Shown piece by piece: positions 1 to 9,856 of a DNA stretch of 64,000 nucleotides. The position numbers and the translations under genes were made by a program. Source of the DNA: Gammaproteobacteria bacterium (GTDB lineage Bacteria > Pseudomonadota > Gammaproteobacteria > Pseudomonadales > Litorivicinaceae); contig JAHEDY010000002.1 of NCBI GenBank assembly GCA_024640985.1, positions 66,383-130,382 on the forward strand, read 5' to 3'. The number at the start of each line of letters is the position of its first letter. Within the stretch, counting starts at the first letter, position 1. The notes below the pieces were generated by a model. The model was not told where the DNA came from. It saw nothing but the letters and a program-made list of their open reading frames with translations, and ran no database searches.

Positions 1-165
1 TTAGGTAACGATTACGGAGAAACCATTCGCTATAAAGTGCGAAGCGGAGACTCTCTGTGGAAAATCGCCAGACGATTTCAGACGACCGTCAAAAATCTCA
101 GAAAGCTCAATGCCACGTCAAACCTGATTCGGCCCGGTGAATGGCTGGTTGTCCCCGTTAACTGA
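1..165 (+). CDS. mltD: C-terminal LysM domain of a cell-wall protein, probably MltD (5' truncated)
   Basis: The first 55 codons read through from the window edge and end at TGA 163-165. They code for one LysM repeat, recognisable by YKVRSGDSLWKIARRF, a spaced N-L-x-x-L-N and a terminal R-P-G-x-x-L-V-V-P. LysM modules bind peptidoglycan in the periplasm. In enterobacteria the membrane-bound lytic transglycosylase MltD, which ends in LysM repeats, lies near rnhA-dnaQ, as here, so MltD is the best guess. The catalytic domain is outside the window, so another LysM protein cannot be excluded. The stop overlaps the end of convergent nudC by 8 bases. Confidence 0.7.
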   Translation, partial: LGNDYGETIRYKVRSGDSLWKIARRFQTTVKNLRKLNATSNLIRPGEWLVVPVN

Positions 166-967
166 GGCGTTCAGCCACGTACGCATCAATCATCCCACGA
201 GAGATCGAGGCTTTTGGTGGTAGTTTCGGTAACCGATCGATAGAAAACCACTGTGCATCAACAATCTCTTCGCCATCAATCTGTATGTCTCCAGACTTCC
301 ATTCAGCTCGGTATCCGAGCATCAATGAGTGCTTAAACGGCCAACTTTGACTGCCCTGGAATATGGGTTGTTTGATTGATACCCCCACCTCCTCAAAAAT
401 TTCGCGATGGCAAGCGTGCTCAGCCGACTCGCCTGCTTCAACAAAACCAGCCAGTGTAGAATACATTCCCTCAACGAATCGCGGAGCTCGTGCCAACAAA
501 ATATCATCACCACGAGTAATTAACACGATGACACATGGTGAAATCCGTGGGTATTGGGTCAAACGACAAGGCTCACAATGCAACCCTCGATCGGATCGCG
601 ATGCTTCGGTCGGCTGACCACAGCGCCCGCAGTATTGATGCTCTTCAAGAAAATCCAGAACCTGTATCGCGGTACTGACAGGAATAAATTGGCGACTGTC
701 CATTTGAATCAGCGCAGGCCTGAGCGCTTCATACGTCAGGGATTGAATGGGCCGTGCGCGAACGCCGTAATAAGTCATGCCATCCAATGTCCCTGCAAGC
801 ACTGGGTCAAGGCCTCGGATCAGCGCATCATCGAGTTCGAACAAACAAGGAGCCCCGCTATCTGTGACAGCGACTGACCGCTCGTTTGAAGTCACGACAA
901 CACGTGATGAATGGCCAGTATCCAACCCAGGTAACCAACTCACCTCATGATCGCCTAGCCAGTTCAT
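158..967 (-). CDS. nudC: NAD(H) diphosphatase NudC (Nudix hydrolase; RNA NAD-decapping)
   Basis: NudC cleaves NAD(H) to NMN(H) plus AMP and, in E. coli, removes NAD caps from RNA. The 269-residue product has a zinc ribbon with C113, C116, C131 and C134. A complete Nudix box follows (G174, E180, R188-E189, E192-E193, G195). Just after it comes SQSWPF, the variant of the SQPWPF signature that marks the NudC subfamily. I start at the ATG at 967, because it forms an ATGA overlap with the dnaQ stop. A GTG at 985 would add six residues inside dnaQ. The gene is the last of a minus-strand run after rnhA and dnaQ and is convergent with the mltD end. Confidence 0.92.
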   Translation of the reverse strand: MNWLGDHEVSWLPGLDTGHSSRVVVTSNERSVAVTDSGAPCLFELDDALIRGLDPVLAGTLDGMTYYGVRARPIQSLTYEALRPALIQMDSRQFIPVSTAIQVLDFLEEHQYCGRCGQPTEASRSDRGLHCEPCRLTQYPRISPCVIVLITRGDDILLARAPRFVEGMYSTLAGFVEAGESAEHACHREIFEEVGVSIKQPIFQGSQSWPFKHSLMLGYRAEWKSGDIQIDGEEIVDAQWFSIDRLPKLPPKASISRGMIDAYVAERLS

Positions 968-1680
968 GACTGGGATCGATCCCACACAATGTCTGCTTTC
1001 GACTCTCGTAATGTGTCAAGAAACGCTTGGTGGTTAGAAAGCTCCTCATCGCTCGGAGGGATAACGCGTTGTTGCCGGGCAGCATCGGTCAATTTCTGGA
1101 TCGGCTCAAATCTGGAGCCTTGTTGGAGATTCTCAGAACCACCAAACATTCGGCTCTGCTCGCGAGTCATCGCCAGATAGACGCGAGTCAGGAGCTCGGC
1201 ATCCAGTAGCGCGCCATGCAGTGTTCGCTCACTGGCATCGATCTTGTAATCCCGGCAGAGTGCATCCAGCGAATTCCGCTTTCCAGGCCGCTTCTCTTTT
1301 GCCATTGCCAAGGTATCAACCGGCGCTCCGCCATACATCAAGTCGACCATGCTGGGTGCGCGTGGAATTCGTTTGAGTTCAGCCTCTAAAAAATTCACGT
1401 CGAATGACGCATTGTGGGCAATCAATTCTGCGCCGCGAATAAACTCAATAAACTCATCAACAATTCCGGCAAAATTTGGCTTGTCGGTCAGAAATTCATT
1501 GGTGATCCCATGAACTTCGATCGCCTCATGATCAATCGCTCGTTCAGGATTGATGTACGCGTGAAAATGACGATCGGTCAGACGTCGATTCACCATTTCA
1601 ATACACCCAATTTCAATCACACGGTGACCCTGATTGGGGTCGAGGCCGGTGGTTTCAGTATCTAGAATGATTTGCCGCAT
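964..1680 (-). CDS. dnaQ: DNA polymerase III epsilon subunit (3'-5' proofreading exonuclease)
   Basis: Epsilon is the proofreading subunit of the replicative polymerase core. The 238-residue product is a DEDDh exonuclease: D7 and E9 in ILDTETTG (Exo I), D94 in HNASFD (Exo II), H155 and D160 in HGALLD (Exo III). The C-terminal 60 residues are the usual low-complexity tail that contacts the alpha subunit. The length matches E. coli DnaQ (243 residues). It overlaps rnhA by 19 bases on the same strand, so the two are co-transcribed here. In E. coli the same pair is divergent, which is a difference in arrangement but not in content. Confidence 0.96.
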   Translation of the reverse strand: MRQIILDTETTGLDPNQGHRVIEIGCIEMVNRRLTDRHFHAYINPERAIDHEAIEVHGITNEFLTDKPNFAGIVDEFIEFIRGAELIAHNASFDVNFLEAELKRIPRAPSMVDLMYGGAPVDTLAMAKEKRPGKRNSLDALCRDYKIDASERTLHGALLDAELLTRVYLAMTREQSRMFGGSENLQQGSRFEPIQKLTDAARQQRVIPPSDEELSNHQAFLDTLRESKADIVWDRSQS

Positions 1681-2114
1681 AGCTCGCTCACCCCTTGATT
1701 AGCCAATTCATCGGCACGCTCGTTGCCAGGGTGACCGGCGTGCCCCTTGACCCAATGCCAATGCACCTGATGACAGGATGCCGCATTATCCAGTCGTTGC
1801 CAGAGATCTTGATTGGAGACGGGTTTTCTTGACGCCGTTTTCCAACCATTCTTCTTCCAATTGGCGAGCCATTTGGTGATTCCGTCTTTCACGTAAACGG
1901 AATCGGTAAACACATGGACGGTGCAAGAACCTTTCAGCGCCGAAAGTCCTTCAATGGCAGCCATCAGTTCCATCCGGTTGTTGGTGGTTTCGGGATCACA
2001 ACCGCTGAGCTCTTTGCGATGCTCGCCATACTCCATCAAAACGCCCCATCCACCAATGCCGGGATTCCCTTTGCATGCGCCGTCGGTGTAGAGCGTGACA
2101 ACTTTCTCAGTCAC
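1662..2114 (-). CDS. rnhA: Ribonuclease HI
   Basis: RNase HI degrades the RNA strand of RNA-DNA hybrids such as R-loops and primers. The 150-residue product carries the four catalytic carboxylates D11 ([11 protein letters not shown]), E49 (NNRMEL), D71 (FTDS) and D135 (GNERAD), plus the loop histidine H125 in [11 protein letters not shown]. Length and motifs match E. coli RnhA (155 residues) throughout. The start ATG overlaps the stop of upstream sohB by 4 bases (ATGA), and the 3' end overlaps dnaQ. The gene therefore sits in a translationally coupled run ppiD-sohB-rnhA-dnaQ-nudC. Confidence 0.97.
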   Translation of the reverse strand: MTEKVVTLYTDGACKGNPGIGGWGVLMEYGEHRKELSGCDPETTNNRMELMAAIEGLSALKGSCTVHVFTDSVYVKDGITKWLANWKKNGWKTASRKPVSNQDLWQRLDNAASCHQVHWHWVKGHAGHPGNERADELANQGVSELCGKSF

Positions 2115-3151
2115 AACCGAGTAAAATCCTGATTGGAGCGATTGATGTAGGCATCGACTTGATCAGTAATCGCTGCCGATGCCTCCCGACTGAGCCGTGC
2201 TGCCAACGATTTCTTTTCATGCCACTTCAAAGCGATGAGATGATGGTCTTGGTTGAGTGTCATCAGCACATCATCAGAGGTTGCAATTTGGTCGCAAAGC
2301 CCTTTAGTCAGCGCATCGGTTCCATAGAAAATGGATCCATCGGCAACCGCGTCAAGGTCCAGTTCAGGCCGACGCTCTGCGATCCATGCCTTAAAGAGAT
2401 CATGGGTTTGTTCGAGATCTTCTTTGAACTTCTTACGTCCTTCCGGCGTGTTTTCACCTAAGAGCGTTAACGTCCGTTTGTTCGCCCCAGCGGTGTGTAA
2501 CTCAACATCAACATCACGATTTTTCAAAAAGCGATAGATATTCGGAATCTGTGCAACGACACCGATCGAACCAAGAACTGCAAACGGTGCCGCGACAATT
2601 CGGTCGGCACAGACAGCCATCATATACCCGCCGCTTGCTGCGACTGTGTCCACGCAAGCAATCGACTCAACACCAGCATCTCGCAAACGCGCAAGTTGAG
2701 AGCTTGCTAACCCATAAGTGTGAACCAATCCACCGGGAGAGGTTAGCTTCAGGACCACAAGATCTGGGATTGGATCCATCAGAAGGATGGCGGACACCTC
2801 TTCTCGCAAACCGTTCACTTGTGATGCTTTCATGTCCCCTTTGAATTCAAGAACCACAGCGAGCTTCTGATGAGCGCTCTCTGCTGTTGATTTCTTCGGC
2901 GACTTCTTTTTCAGTCGATTTTTCAATCGTTCAAGAACCGATGGCTGATCACTATTCAAGGCCGCTTCAACAAATGTACCCACATATTGTTTTTGTTCAG
3001 CAATCTTTTTTGAGAGATCGGTGACTTTAATCGTCCCCTTCGCCTCGTCGCCACCCGACATTTTTGAACTGACCGCAATCACAAGAACGATTGCAACCAC
3101 GACAGTCAGTGTCTGCAACAAAAACAAACCGTATTCGGCCACGAAATCCAT
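2111..3151 (-). CDS. sohB: Inner-membrane S49 peptidase SohB
   Basis: SohB belongs to the signal-peptide-peptidase-A family, membrane-anchored serine proteases with a Ser-Lys dyad facing the periplasm. An N-terminal membrane segment spans about residues 8-27. It is followed by a charged linker with the lysine-rich stretch [11 protein letters not shown] around 77-87, then the protease domain. S173 in AASGGYM fits the nucleophile and K225 in ANKRTLT the general base. The length of 346 residues is close to E. coli SohB (349). The start shares one base with the ppiD stop (TAATG). Membership of the same transcript as ppiD suggests a shared envelope quality-control role, which is inference. Confidence 0.93.
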   Translation of the reverse strand: MDFVAEYGLFLLQTLTVVVAIVLVIAVSSKMSGGDEAKGTIKVTDLSKKIAEQKQYVGTFVEAALNSDQPSVLERLKNRLKKKSPKKSTAESAHQKLAVVLEFKGDMKASQVNGLREEVSAILLMDPIPDLVVLKLTSPGGLVHTYGLASSQLARLRDAGVESIACVDTVAASGGYMMAVCADRIVAAPFAVLGSIGVVAQIPNIYRFLKNRDVDVELHTAGANKRTLTLLGENTPEGRKKFKEDLEQTHDLFKAWIAERRPELDLDAVADGSIFYGTDALTKGLCDQIATSDDVLMTLNQDHHLIALKWHEKKSLAARLSREASAAITDQVDAYINRSNQDFTRL

Positions 3152-4998
3152 TAGCGTTTAACCATCTCAGCCGCCGAGGTCACGATTGACCAGAACTCGC
3201 TGCCTTCTTGCGTCGTTCTCAATTGAGCCAATGCAGCCTCGAGATTCGATTCATTGGTCGTGCCCTTCTCCAAACTCAGAGCGTCCACTCGCGCCACAAC
3301 CACTGTGTCGGCAGCGATTTCAGCGACAAAAGTCGATGAGCGATCCTGGGTTGGTGCGGGGGCTGCGAAGGCAACAGAAAGAATGTCGCGAGCAATTGAA
3401 TCATCACCGTTCCGATCAAGTTGATTAAACGACTGCGTCACGATTCCTGCGGCTGTGGTTGGCAGGTCTTTTTCACCAGCCTTCCAGTGCGTTTGGATTG
3501 CATCGGCTAACGCTTTGGCATTCGATTGCGCCTTGTCATTGCGCAATCGGTCGATGATGGTATCACGCACCTCAGCTAACGGACGCACAGCTTTTGGCTC
3601 ATACGCATTCACTCGAAATGTCATCCACAAACCAGGTTCAGCTTCGAACACTTCTGCGTTTAATTCACCGCTATAGAGAGTTTCATTAAAGACTCGTCGA
3701 AGAACAGCCTCTTGCGAAAAAAGCCCCGTTGCTGTCGATCGACCGAAGAGATCTGTGGACTGAATCTTGACCCCATAGACGCTATTGAGCTCATTCAGCG
3801 TTCCACTGAAGGCTATATTTGAAAACTCTTCAAGATTATTCGCCAATAGCTGTGACGCCTCCCGATCCACTAATTCTTCCAGCAAGCGTGGCGCTCTTGT
3901 GTCAAAGCTCTCGACTGGCTTAGCGCGGCTTTCCAAGAGTTCAATTAGATGATACCCATATTGAGTTTTGACAGGATCTGAGACGGTATTTGGTGTCAGT
4001 GCGTTAAGAGCCGCTTCAAATTCAGGGACAAAGGTTCCGCTTGGAGCAAAGCCGAGATCACCTCCGGTTTCTTTGCTGGCAATGTCGTCAGAATATTCAG
4101 ACGCCAGTTCAGCGAAATCGGCTCCATTATCGATTTTCTGTTTCAGATCCATCGCTTTTTCAAGCGCATCGTCACTATCTGCAATCAGGATGTGCCGTGC
4201 ACGACGTTCAGACTCATTGGCAGCCTGTGCAACCTCTGCGTCGTAAGCATCGCGCAAGTCGTCACTGCTAATGGTGACTTGTTCACGGAAGTCATCAGAG
4301 CTTAACAAGACATACTCAAGAGCCACCGATTCATCGGTCACAAATTGCGACGAATTTGCGTCATAAAATGATGTGATTTCCTCATCGGCGACCGTCACCT
4401 GATCAAGAAACTGATCTGCTTTCACGACCACCAACTCACCCGATCGTTTCTGATTTTGCAGAACGTCTAATCGTGCAAGCTCGGACGGCGTGACCAGCGT
4501 CGAGGTCTCCACAGCACCTTTCACCTGGTACTCGATTAAATTACGCTTGAGTTCGTCTCTAAAATCGAGTCGAGACATTCCCATTTGACCGATTGCACGG
4601 TCAAAGGCTCTTGGATCAAATCGGCCCTCTGTTTGAAACTGTGGGATCTCAACAATGACCTGATCTACCAATTGATCAGTCACTCCAAAAGCGAGCTTCT
4701 CCGAATAACTGGTGGCAGCGGCTTCTTCAACTAGTGCATTTAATACACTCTGACGGAGCAGATCTTCATTGATCGCACCTGGATCACCCAAGATACTCAA
4801 CAGTTGCCGACGTTCTTGCTCAAGCTTGCTTACAAAGCGACGCTCGGTAATTTCTACACCATCAACTTCGGCGATCACTGTGTCGCCATCGCTGCCACTC
4901 ATAAAATTGACGCCTGTGATGACAAAAGTGACCGCGATCAGACCGACAATAATCTTGGCGATAATGCCGCTTGAGTTATCTCGAATATTTTGAAGCAT
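3151..4998 (-). CDS. ppiD: Periplasmic folding chaperone PpiD (parvulin-like)
   Basis: PpiD is an inner-membrane-anchored chaperone that works next to the Sec translocon. The 615-residue protein (E. coli 623) begins with a cytoplasmic tip and one membrane helix (about residues 13-33). A SurA_N-like chaperone region follows. A PpiC-type rotamase domain at roughly 262-355 is marked by ARHILI, GADFAELASEYSDD, GGDLGF and GYHLIELL. In E. coli PpiD this domain is inactive, and activity here is unknown. The gene lies downstream of hupB, separated from it by a strong terminator, in the conserved order lon-hupB-ppiD. Confidence 0.95.
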   Translation of the reverse strand: MLQNIRDNSSGIIAKIIVGLIAVTFVITGVNFMSGSDGDTVIAEVDGVEITERRFVSKLEQERRQLLSILGDPGAINEDLLRQSVLNALVEEAAATSYSEKLAFGVTDQLVDQVIVEIPQFQTEGRFDPRAFDRAIGQMGMSRLDFRDELKRNLIEYQVKGAVETSTLVTPSELARLDVLQNQKRSGELVVVKADQFLDQVTVADEEITSFYDANSSQFVTDESVALEYVLLSSDDFREQVTISSDDLRDAYDAEVAQAANESERRARHILIADSDDALEKAMDLKQKIDNGADFAELASEYSDDIASKETGGDLGFAPSGTFVPEFEAALNALTPNTVSDPVKTQYGYHLIELLESRAKPVESFDTRAPRLLEELVDREASQLLANNLEEFSNIAFSGTLNELNSVYGVKIQSTDLFGRSTATGLFSQEAVLRRVFNETLYSGELNAEVFEAEPGLWMTFRVNAYEPKAVRPLAEVRDTIIDRLRNDKAQSNAKALADAIQTHWKAGEKDLPTTAAGIVTQSFNQLDRNGDDSIARDILSVAFAAPAPTQDRSSTFVAEIAADTVVVARVDALSLEKGTTNESNLEAALAQLRTTQEGSEFWSIVTSAAEMVKR

Positions 4999-5021
4999 GT
5001 TGAGTTGTAACCTATAGATTC

Positions 5022-5042
5022 AAAAAAGGGGCCTAGGGCCCC
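5022..5042 (-). terminator. Rho-independent terminator after hupB
   Basis: On the minus strand a perfect GC-only 6-bp stem GGGGCC/GGCCCC with a 3-base loop (5028-5042) is followed by six T residues (5027-5022). It lies 26 bases past the hupB stop and before ppiD. It should end hupB transcripts or limit read-through into the ppiD-sohB-rnhA-dnaQ-nudC run. Confidence 0.9.
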
Positions 5043-5067
5043 TCTATGATAAAAGACAATTGTTAAC

Positions 5068-5340
5068 TTAGTTAACAGCGTCTTTCAGTGCCTTACCTGC
5101 TTTGAAGCCAGGAACTTGAGCTGCAGCAATCTGGATCGTCGCACCAGTTTGTGGATTACGGCCTGTGCGAGCAGCACGTGCCTTCACCTGAAATGTACCA
5201 AACCCGACCAATGAAACAGTGTCACCATTTTTCAAAGCACCGGTAACTGCACCCAGAGTCGCATCCAGAGCTTTACCCGCATCGGCTTTCGATAAACCTG
5301 CATCAGCAGCGATTGCATCAATTAATTCTGATTTATTCAC
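5068..5340 (-). CDS. hupB: DNA-binding protein HU-beta
   Basis: HU is a small dimeric nucleoid protein that bends DNA with little sequence preference. The 90-residue product has the family hallmarks: N-terminal [20 protein letters not shown] in the body, then the DNA-binding arm region [14 protein letters not shown] and C-terminal [12 protein letters not shown]. The start is GTG at 5340, with a GGGG element about 10 bases upstream. It follows lon (123-base gap), the classic lon-hupB order, and has its own terminator. The subtype (HupB, not HupA) is inferred from this position. Confidence 0.97.
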   Translation of the reverse strand: MNKSELIDAIAADAGLSKADAGKALDATLGAVTGALKNGDTVSLVGFGTFQVKARAARTGRNPQTGATIQIAAAQVPGFKAGKALKDAVN

Positions 5341-5463
5341 TCGTAGTACCCCTATTGGTTTTTTTGTAAGTAATTTTGTGGCGCCGGATTGATATAGTTC
5401 AAAAACGACCTCGAAAACTAGCGCCTATCATTTATACCAACGCTGATTGCATGAAACAACCTG

Positions 5464-7881
5464 TTAATGCGCTCTTGGCGTGTTTTTTTCCGTTCTCTGT
5501 TCTGTTTCTGAACCATTTGCACTTTCTGCAATGACAAAAGGCTCAGGGATGTACGCCAGCGCAATGTCGAAAACTTGGTCAATCCAAGAGACCGCTTTGA
5601 TCTCCAAATCGGCCTTCACATTGTCTGGGATCTCCTTCAAATCAGACACATTTTCTTCCGGAATAATGACGGTCTTAATTCCCCCGCGATGGGCAGCGAG
5701 AAGTTTTTCCTTTAACCCACCGATCTGTAATACCTGACCTCGCAAGGTAATCTCTCCAGTCATTGCAACATCGGCTTTGACTGGCACATTGGCGAGGACT
5801 GACACGAGCGCTGTACACATTCCGATGCCTGCGCTTGGACCATCTTTTGGAGTCGCTCCTTCAGGCACGTGGATGTGAAGATCCATTTTTTCATGGAAAT
5901 TCGGATCAATCCCAAGACTAACCGCACGGCTGCGAGCGACGGTCAGTGCAGCCTGAATAGACTCTTGCATGACATCACCAAGTGAACCCGTACGTATTTG
6001 TTTGCCCTTACCCGGCATCGCAACCGCTTCGATGGTTAATAATTCACCACCAACGCTAGTCCAGGCCAAACCAGTCACTTGTCCGATCCGATCTTCCGTT
6101 TCTTTCAGTCCGTAGGTGTACTTACGAACACCTGAATAATCCTCAAGGACGTCCGGTGAAATGACCATGGTCTCTGAATCATTTCCACCAATCTTTTTGT
6201 GCCCATCTTCAATCCGCCGACGGACAACCTTCCGCGCTAGTTTCGACACTTCTCGGTCCAGTCCGCGAACACCAGCCTCTTTGGTGTAATAACGAATGAG
6301 ATCCGTCAGAGTTGCATCAGGCACTTCAATTTCTTTAGCGCCGAGCCCGTTGTTCTTAATTTGCTTTGGAACCAAATATTTTTTCGCAATATTGAGCTTC
6401 TCGTCCTCGGTGTAACCTGGAATACGGATGATTTCCATCCGATCAAGCAATGGTGCCGGCATGTTCATCGAGTTGGATGTGCAAACAAACATGACCTCAG
6501 ACAAATCGAAATCGACCTCGAGATAATGATCGTTAAAAGTATGATTTTGCTCAGGATCCAAGACTTCCAGCAAGGCTGATGCCGGATCTCCACGATGATC
6601 CATGCCCATTTTATCGATCTCGTCGAGCAAAAATAGCGGGTTTTTCACCCCGGCTTTGGACAATTTCTGAATAATCTTGCCTGGCATCGATCCAATGTAG
6701 GTCCGGCGATGACCTCGAATCTCAGACTCGTCCCGAACTCCGCCAAGAGCCATACGAACAAACTCTCGGTTTGTCGCTCTTGCGATCGATTCACCCAGCG
6801 AGGTCTTACCAACACCAGGAGGTCCGACAAGGCACAACACGGGACTTTTAGATTTTTTCACCCGCATTTGTACAGCCAGATACTCAAGGATCCGCTCCTT
6901 CACTTCCTCGAGACCATAATGATCCGCCTCAAGAATGTCTCCCGCCTTGATTAAATCGTGACGAACTCGAGAACGCTTAGTCCACGGACAGCCTAACAAC
7001 CAATCTAAATAGGCGCGAACCACTGTGGCTTCAGCCGACATCGGAGACATCATTTTCAGTTTTTGGAGCTCACCCTCGGCTTTTTCTTTGCCTTCTTTCG
7101 ATAAACCAGACTCTTCGATTCGAGCCTGTAAGGCATCGACTTCATTTGGCGCCTCATCGAGGTCATTCATCTCTTTCTGAATCGCTTTCATTTGCTCATT
7201 CAGATAGTACTCACGCTGACTCTTCTCCATTTGTTCTTTCACGCGTCCACGGATGCGCTTTTCAACTTGCAGAAGATCTAATTCGGATTCCATCAATGCA
7301 ACTAGATACTCAAGGCGTTCCTTCACTTCGTGATGAGCAAGCAGCGCCTGTTTCTCTTTCAGGGGAAGCGTCAGATGCGCAGCCATGGTGTCACATAGAC
7401 GGCCTGGCTCTTCGATACTTTGCAGCGAGGCTAAGACTTCGGCTGGGATTTTTTTGGATGCTTTGACGTACTTGTCAAACTGATCCATCAAGACACGGAG
7501 TAGCGCCTCTTGGTGATGTTCTTTTAACGGAATAGACTCAACGATCTTGGCTTCTGCGCGATAATGCTCGCCGTCGAGATCAAAGTTCGACACAGTCGCG
7601 CGCTGACCACCCTCGATCAGGACTTTCACGGTTCCATCCGGGAGCTTGAGTAATTGAAGAATGGAAGCAACGGTGCCAACGTCGTACAGTTCACCCGCAC
7701 GTGGCTCATCTTCACCGGCGACTTTCTGAGCCACCAGTAAAATTTCCTTGCCTCCATCCATGGCGCTCTGCAAGGCTTTGATCGACTTGTCTCGACCAAC
7801 AAATAGAGGGAGAACCATGTGGGGATAGACGACCACATCCCTCAGCGGGAGTAAAGGGAGATCCAGCTGCTGGCTACTCAT
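5464..7881 (-). CDS. lon: ATP-dependent protease Lon (La)
   Basis: Lon is the cytosolic AAA+ serine protease that degrades misfolded and regulatory proteins. The 805-residue protein shows the N-terminal substrate-recognition domain (about 8-200), a coiled coil, Walker A GPPGVGKT at 353-360, Walker B FLLDEID near 417-423, and a C-terminal protease domain. The catalytic Ser-Lys pair is S683 in KDGPSAG and K726 in GGLKEK, the same 43-residue spacing as in E. coli (S679/K722). The gene sits between clpX and hupB with only 14 bases to clpX. A heat-shock sigma32 promoter is expected from the family but I did not identify one. Confidence 0.98.
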   Translation of the reverse strand: MSSQQLDLPLLPLRDVVVYPHMVLPLFVGRDKSIKALQSAMDGGKEILLVAQKVAGEDEPRAGELYDVGTVASILQLLKLPDGTVKVLIEGGQRATVSNFDLDGEHYRAEAKIVESIPLKEHHQEALLRVLMDQFDKYVKASKKIPAEVLASLQSIEEPGRLCDTMAAHLTLPLKEKQALLAHHEVKERLEYLVALMESELDLLQVEKRIRGRVKEQMEKSQREYYLNEQMKAIQKEMNDLDEAPNEVDALQARIEESGLSKEGKEKAEGELQKLKMMSPMSAEATVVRAYLDWLLGCPWTKRSRVRHDLIKAGDILEADHYGLEEVKERILEYLAVQMRVKKSKSPVLCLVGPPGVGKTSLGESIARATNREFVRMALGGVRDESEIRGHRRTYIGSMPGKIIQKLSKAGVKNPLFLLDEIDKMGMDHRGDPASALLEVLDPEQNHTFNDHYLEVDFDLSEVMFVCTSNSMNMPAPLLDRMEIIRIPGYTEDEKLNIAKKYLVPKQIKNNGLGAKEIEVPDATLTDLIRYYTKEAGVRGLDREVSKLARKVVRRRIEDGHKKIGGNDSETMVISPDVLEDYSGVRKYTYGLKETEDRIGQVTGLAWTSVGGELLTIEAVAMPGKGKQIRTGSLGDVMQESIQAALTVARSRAVSLGIDPNFHEKMDLHIHVPEGATPKDGPSAGIGMCTALVSVLANVPVKADVAMTGEITLRGQVLQIGGLKEKLLAAHRGGIKTVIIPEENVSDLKEIPDNVKADLEIKAVSWIDQVFDIALAYIPEPFVIAESANGSETEQRTEKNTPRAH

Positions 7882-7895
7882 TGCGTGCTTCCTAT

Positions 7896-9188
7896 TTAGT
7901 CGGCAGCGTTTGCCGAGCGTTTTTCGTCTGATGATCCCGCGTAGATTTTCAGCGGTTCGCTGTCGCCTGTGACGACCCCTTCATCGATGACGATTTTTGA
8001 TACATCGTTCTCTGAAGGAATCTCAAACATGGGGTGTAAAAGAATACTTTCAAGAATGGACCTAAGGCCACGCGCACCTGTTTTTCGCTCCATCGCTTTC
8101 TTTGCAACGGCACGAAGTGCATCTGGACGAACGTCAAGCTCCACACCTTCCATGTCAAACAATTCTTTATACTGCTTAACCAAGGCGTTCTTTGGCTCAG
8201 ATAAAATCTGGATCAATGCCTCTTCGTCGAGCTCTGTTAGGGTTGCAACTACCGGAAGACGTCCCACGAATTCTGGAATCAAGCCGTACTTCACTAAGTC
8301 TTCCGGTTCAACCTCAGCAAAGGCTTCTCCTATCGACTTGGATTCGTTTTTTGAGCGCACCTCAGCACCAAAGCCGATGCCACCCTTTTCACTGCGATCA
8401 CGAATGACCTTGTCGAGACCCGCGAATGCTCCGCCACAAATGAACAGAATATTTGAGGTGTCGACTTGTAAGAATTCTTGCTGAGGATGCTTACGTCCTC
8501 CCTGAGGAGGCACTGAGGCCACTGTCCCTTCGATGAGCTTAAGAAGGGCCTGCTGAACCCCTTCGCCCGAGACATCGCGAGTGATCGATGGGTTATCAGA
8601 TTTCCTGGAAATCTTGTCGATTTCGTCAATATAAACAATGCCTTGTTGAGCTTTTTCAACATCATAATCGCATTTCTGAAGCAACTTCTGAATGATGTTT
8701 TCGACGTCTTCACCCACATACCCAGCTTCGGTTAAGGTGGTCGCATCAGCCATGGTAAAGGGCACGTTTAATAAACGAGCGAGTGTCTCAGCAAGTAAGG
8801 TCTTCCCTGAGCCAGTCGGTCCGATCAACAAAATATTCGATTTTCCGAGTTCGACGGAACGAGAATTCCTTTCGCCATGACGAAGTCGCTTGTAGTGGTT
8901 ATAGACCGCAACTGCCAAGACCCGTTTCGCGCGATCTTGACCGATGACATAGTCATCCAATGTCGCTTTAATGACCTGAGGAACAGGCAAACCATCTGAC
9001 GACTCCGCATCATCAGATTCTTGAATCTCTTCGCGAATGATGTCGTTACACAGATCAACACACTCATCGCAAACAAACACGCTCGGCCCAGCGATGAGCT
9101 TACGCACTTCGTGCTGACTTTTGCCGCAAAAAGAGCAATACAAGACTTTGCCGTTACTGTCTGAAGATTGATCTGTCGTATCTGTCAT
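7896..9188 (-). CDS. clpX: ATP-dependent Clp protease ATP-binding subunit ClpX
   Basis: ClpX is the hexameric AAA+ unfoldase that feeds tagged substrates to ClpP. The 430-residue product has the zinc-binding dimerisation domain (C18, C21, C40, C43), Walker A GPTGSGKT at 123-130, Walker B YIDEIDK, the pore loops, and the IGF-type loop (GGIGFGAEV) that docks on ClpP. I choose the ATG at 9188: a GGAG lies about 9 bases upstream, whereas the GTG at 9200 would sit directly on that element. It lies between clpP and lon in the conserved order tig-clpP-clpX-lon. Confidence 0.97.
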   Translation of the reverse strand: MTDTTDQSSDSNGKVLYCSFCGKSQHEVRKLIAGPSVFVCDECVDLCNDIIREEIQESDDAESSDGLPVPQVIKATLDDYVIGQDRAKRVLAVAVYNHYKRLRHGERNSRSVELGKSNILLIGPTGSGKTLLAETLARLLNVPFTMADATTLTEAGYVGEDVENIIQKLLQKCDYDVEKAQQGIVYIDEIDKISRKSDNPSITRDVSGEGVQQALLKLIEGTVASVPPQGGRKHPQQEFLQVDTSNILFICGGAFAGLDKVIRDRSEKGGIGFGAEVRSKNESKSIGEAFAEVEPEDLVKYGLIPEFVGRLPVVATLTELDEEALIQILSEPKNALVKQYKELFDMEGVELDVRPDALRAVAKKAMERKTGARGLRSILESILLHPMFEIPSENDVSKIVIDEGVVTGDSEPLKIYAGSSDEKRSANAAD

Positions 9189-9237
9189 TTTTTTACCCAC
9201 TCCGTTGCGTCAACAGTGCGTTGTCGCCAACGGAAAA

Positions 9238-9840
9238 TCAAGCCTCTTTGGTCGAATCCGAACGATGTTCTAACACATCGTCGATCAGTCCATACTTCTT
9301 CGCCTCATCGGCATCCATAAAGCGATCGCGATCTGTGTCTTTCTCAATCTGCTTCATGGTTTGGCCGGTGTGCAGCGCCAACTTTGAATTCAATTTCGTG
9401 CGAATCTTCAAGATCTCTTTCGCATGAATATCAATATCGGACGCTTGGCCTGAATATCCACCCAACGGCTGATGAATCATCATCCGCGAGTTCGGTAACG
9501 CAAAACGCTTACCTTTGGCTCCACCTGCCAGCAAGAACGCCCCCATACTGGCCGCTTGACCAATACACAAGGTTGAGACATCCGGCTTGATGAATTGCAT
9601 GGTGTCGTAAATCGCCATTCCAGCTGTCACCGACCCACCGGGCGAGTTAATATAGAGATGAATGTCCTTATCGGGATTTTCAGACTCTAAAAACAACAGC
9701 TGTGCAACAATCAGATTGGCCATGTGATCTTCCACCTGACCAACCATAAAGATGACGCGCTCTTTTAAAAGCCGGGAATAGATGTCGTAAGAGCGCTCGC
9801 CACGCGAGCTCTGCTCAACAACAATCGGGACCAATGCCAT
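9238..9840 (-). CDS. clpP: ATP-dependent Clp protease proteolytic subunit ClpP
   Basis: ClpP forms the 14-subunit barrel peptidase used by ClpX and ClpA. The 200-residue protein carries the triad S98 ([11 protein letters not shown]), H123 (MMIHQPLGG) and D172 (DTDRDRF), with the oligomer contact motif [10 protein letters not shown] ahead of the serine. Length agrees with processed ClpP families. The gene is 49 bases upstream of clpX and 16 bases downstream of tig on the same strand, which implies at least partial co-transcription with both. Confidence 0.98.
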   Translation of the reverse strand: MALVPIVVEQSSRGERSYDIYSRLLKERVIFMVGQVEDHMANLIVAQLLFLESENPDKDIHLYINSPGGSVTAGMAIYDTMQFIKPDVSTLCIGQAASMGAFLLAGGAKGKRFALPNSRMMIHQPLGGYSGQASDIDIHAKEILKIRTKLNSKLALHTGQTMKQIEKDTDRDRFMDADEAKKYGLIDDVLEHRSDSTKEA

Positions 9841-9856
9841 GTAAATACCTCTAGTG

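Noticed and set aside
7969..8484. 171-codon plus-strand frame opposite clpX
   Set aside because: Serine-rich mirror of the conserved clpX frame; no independent evidence of coding.
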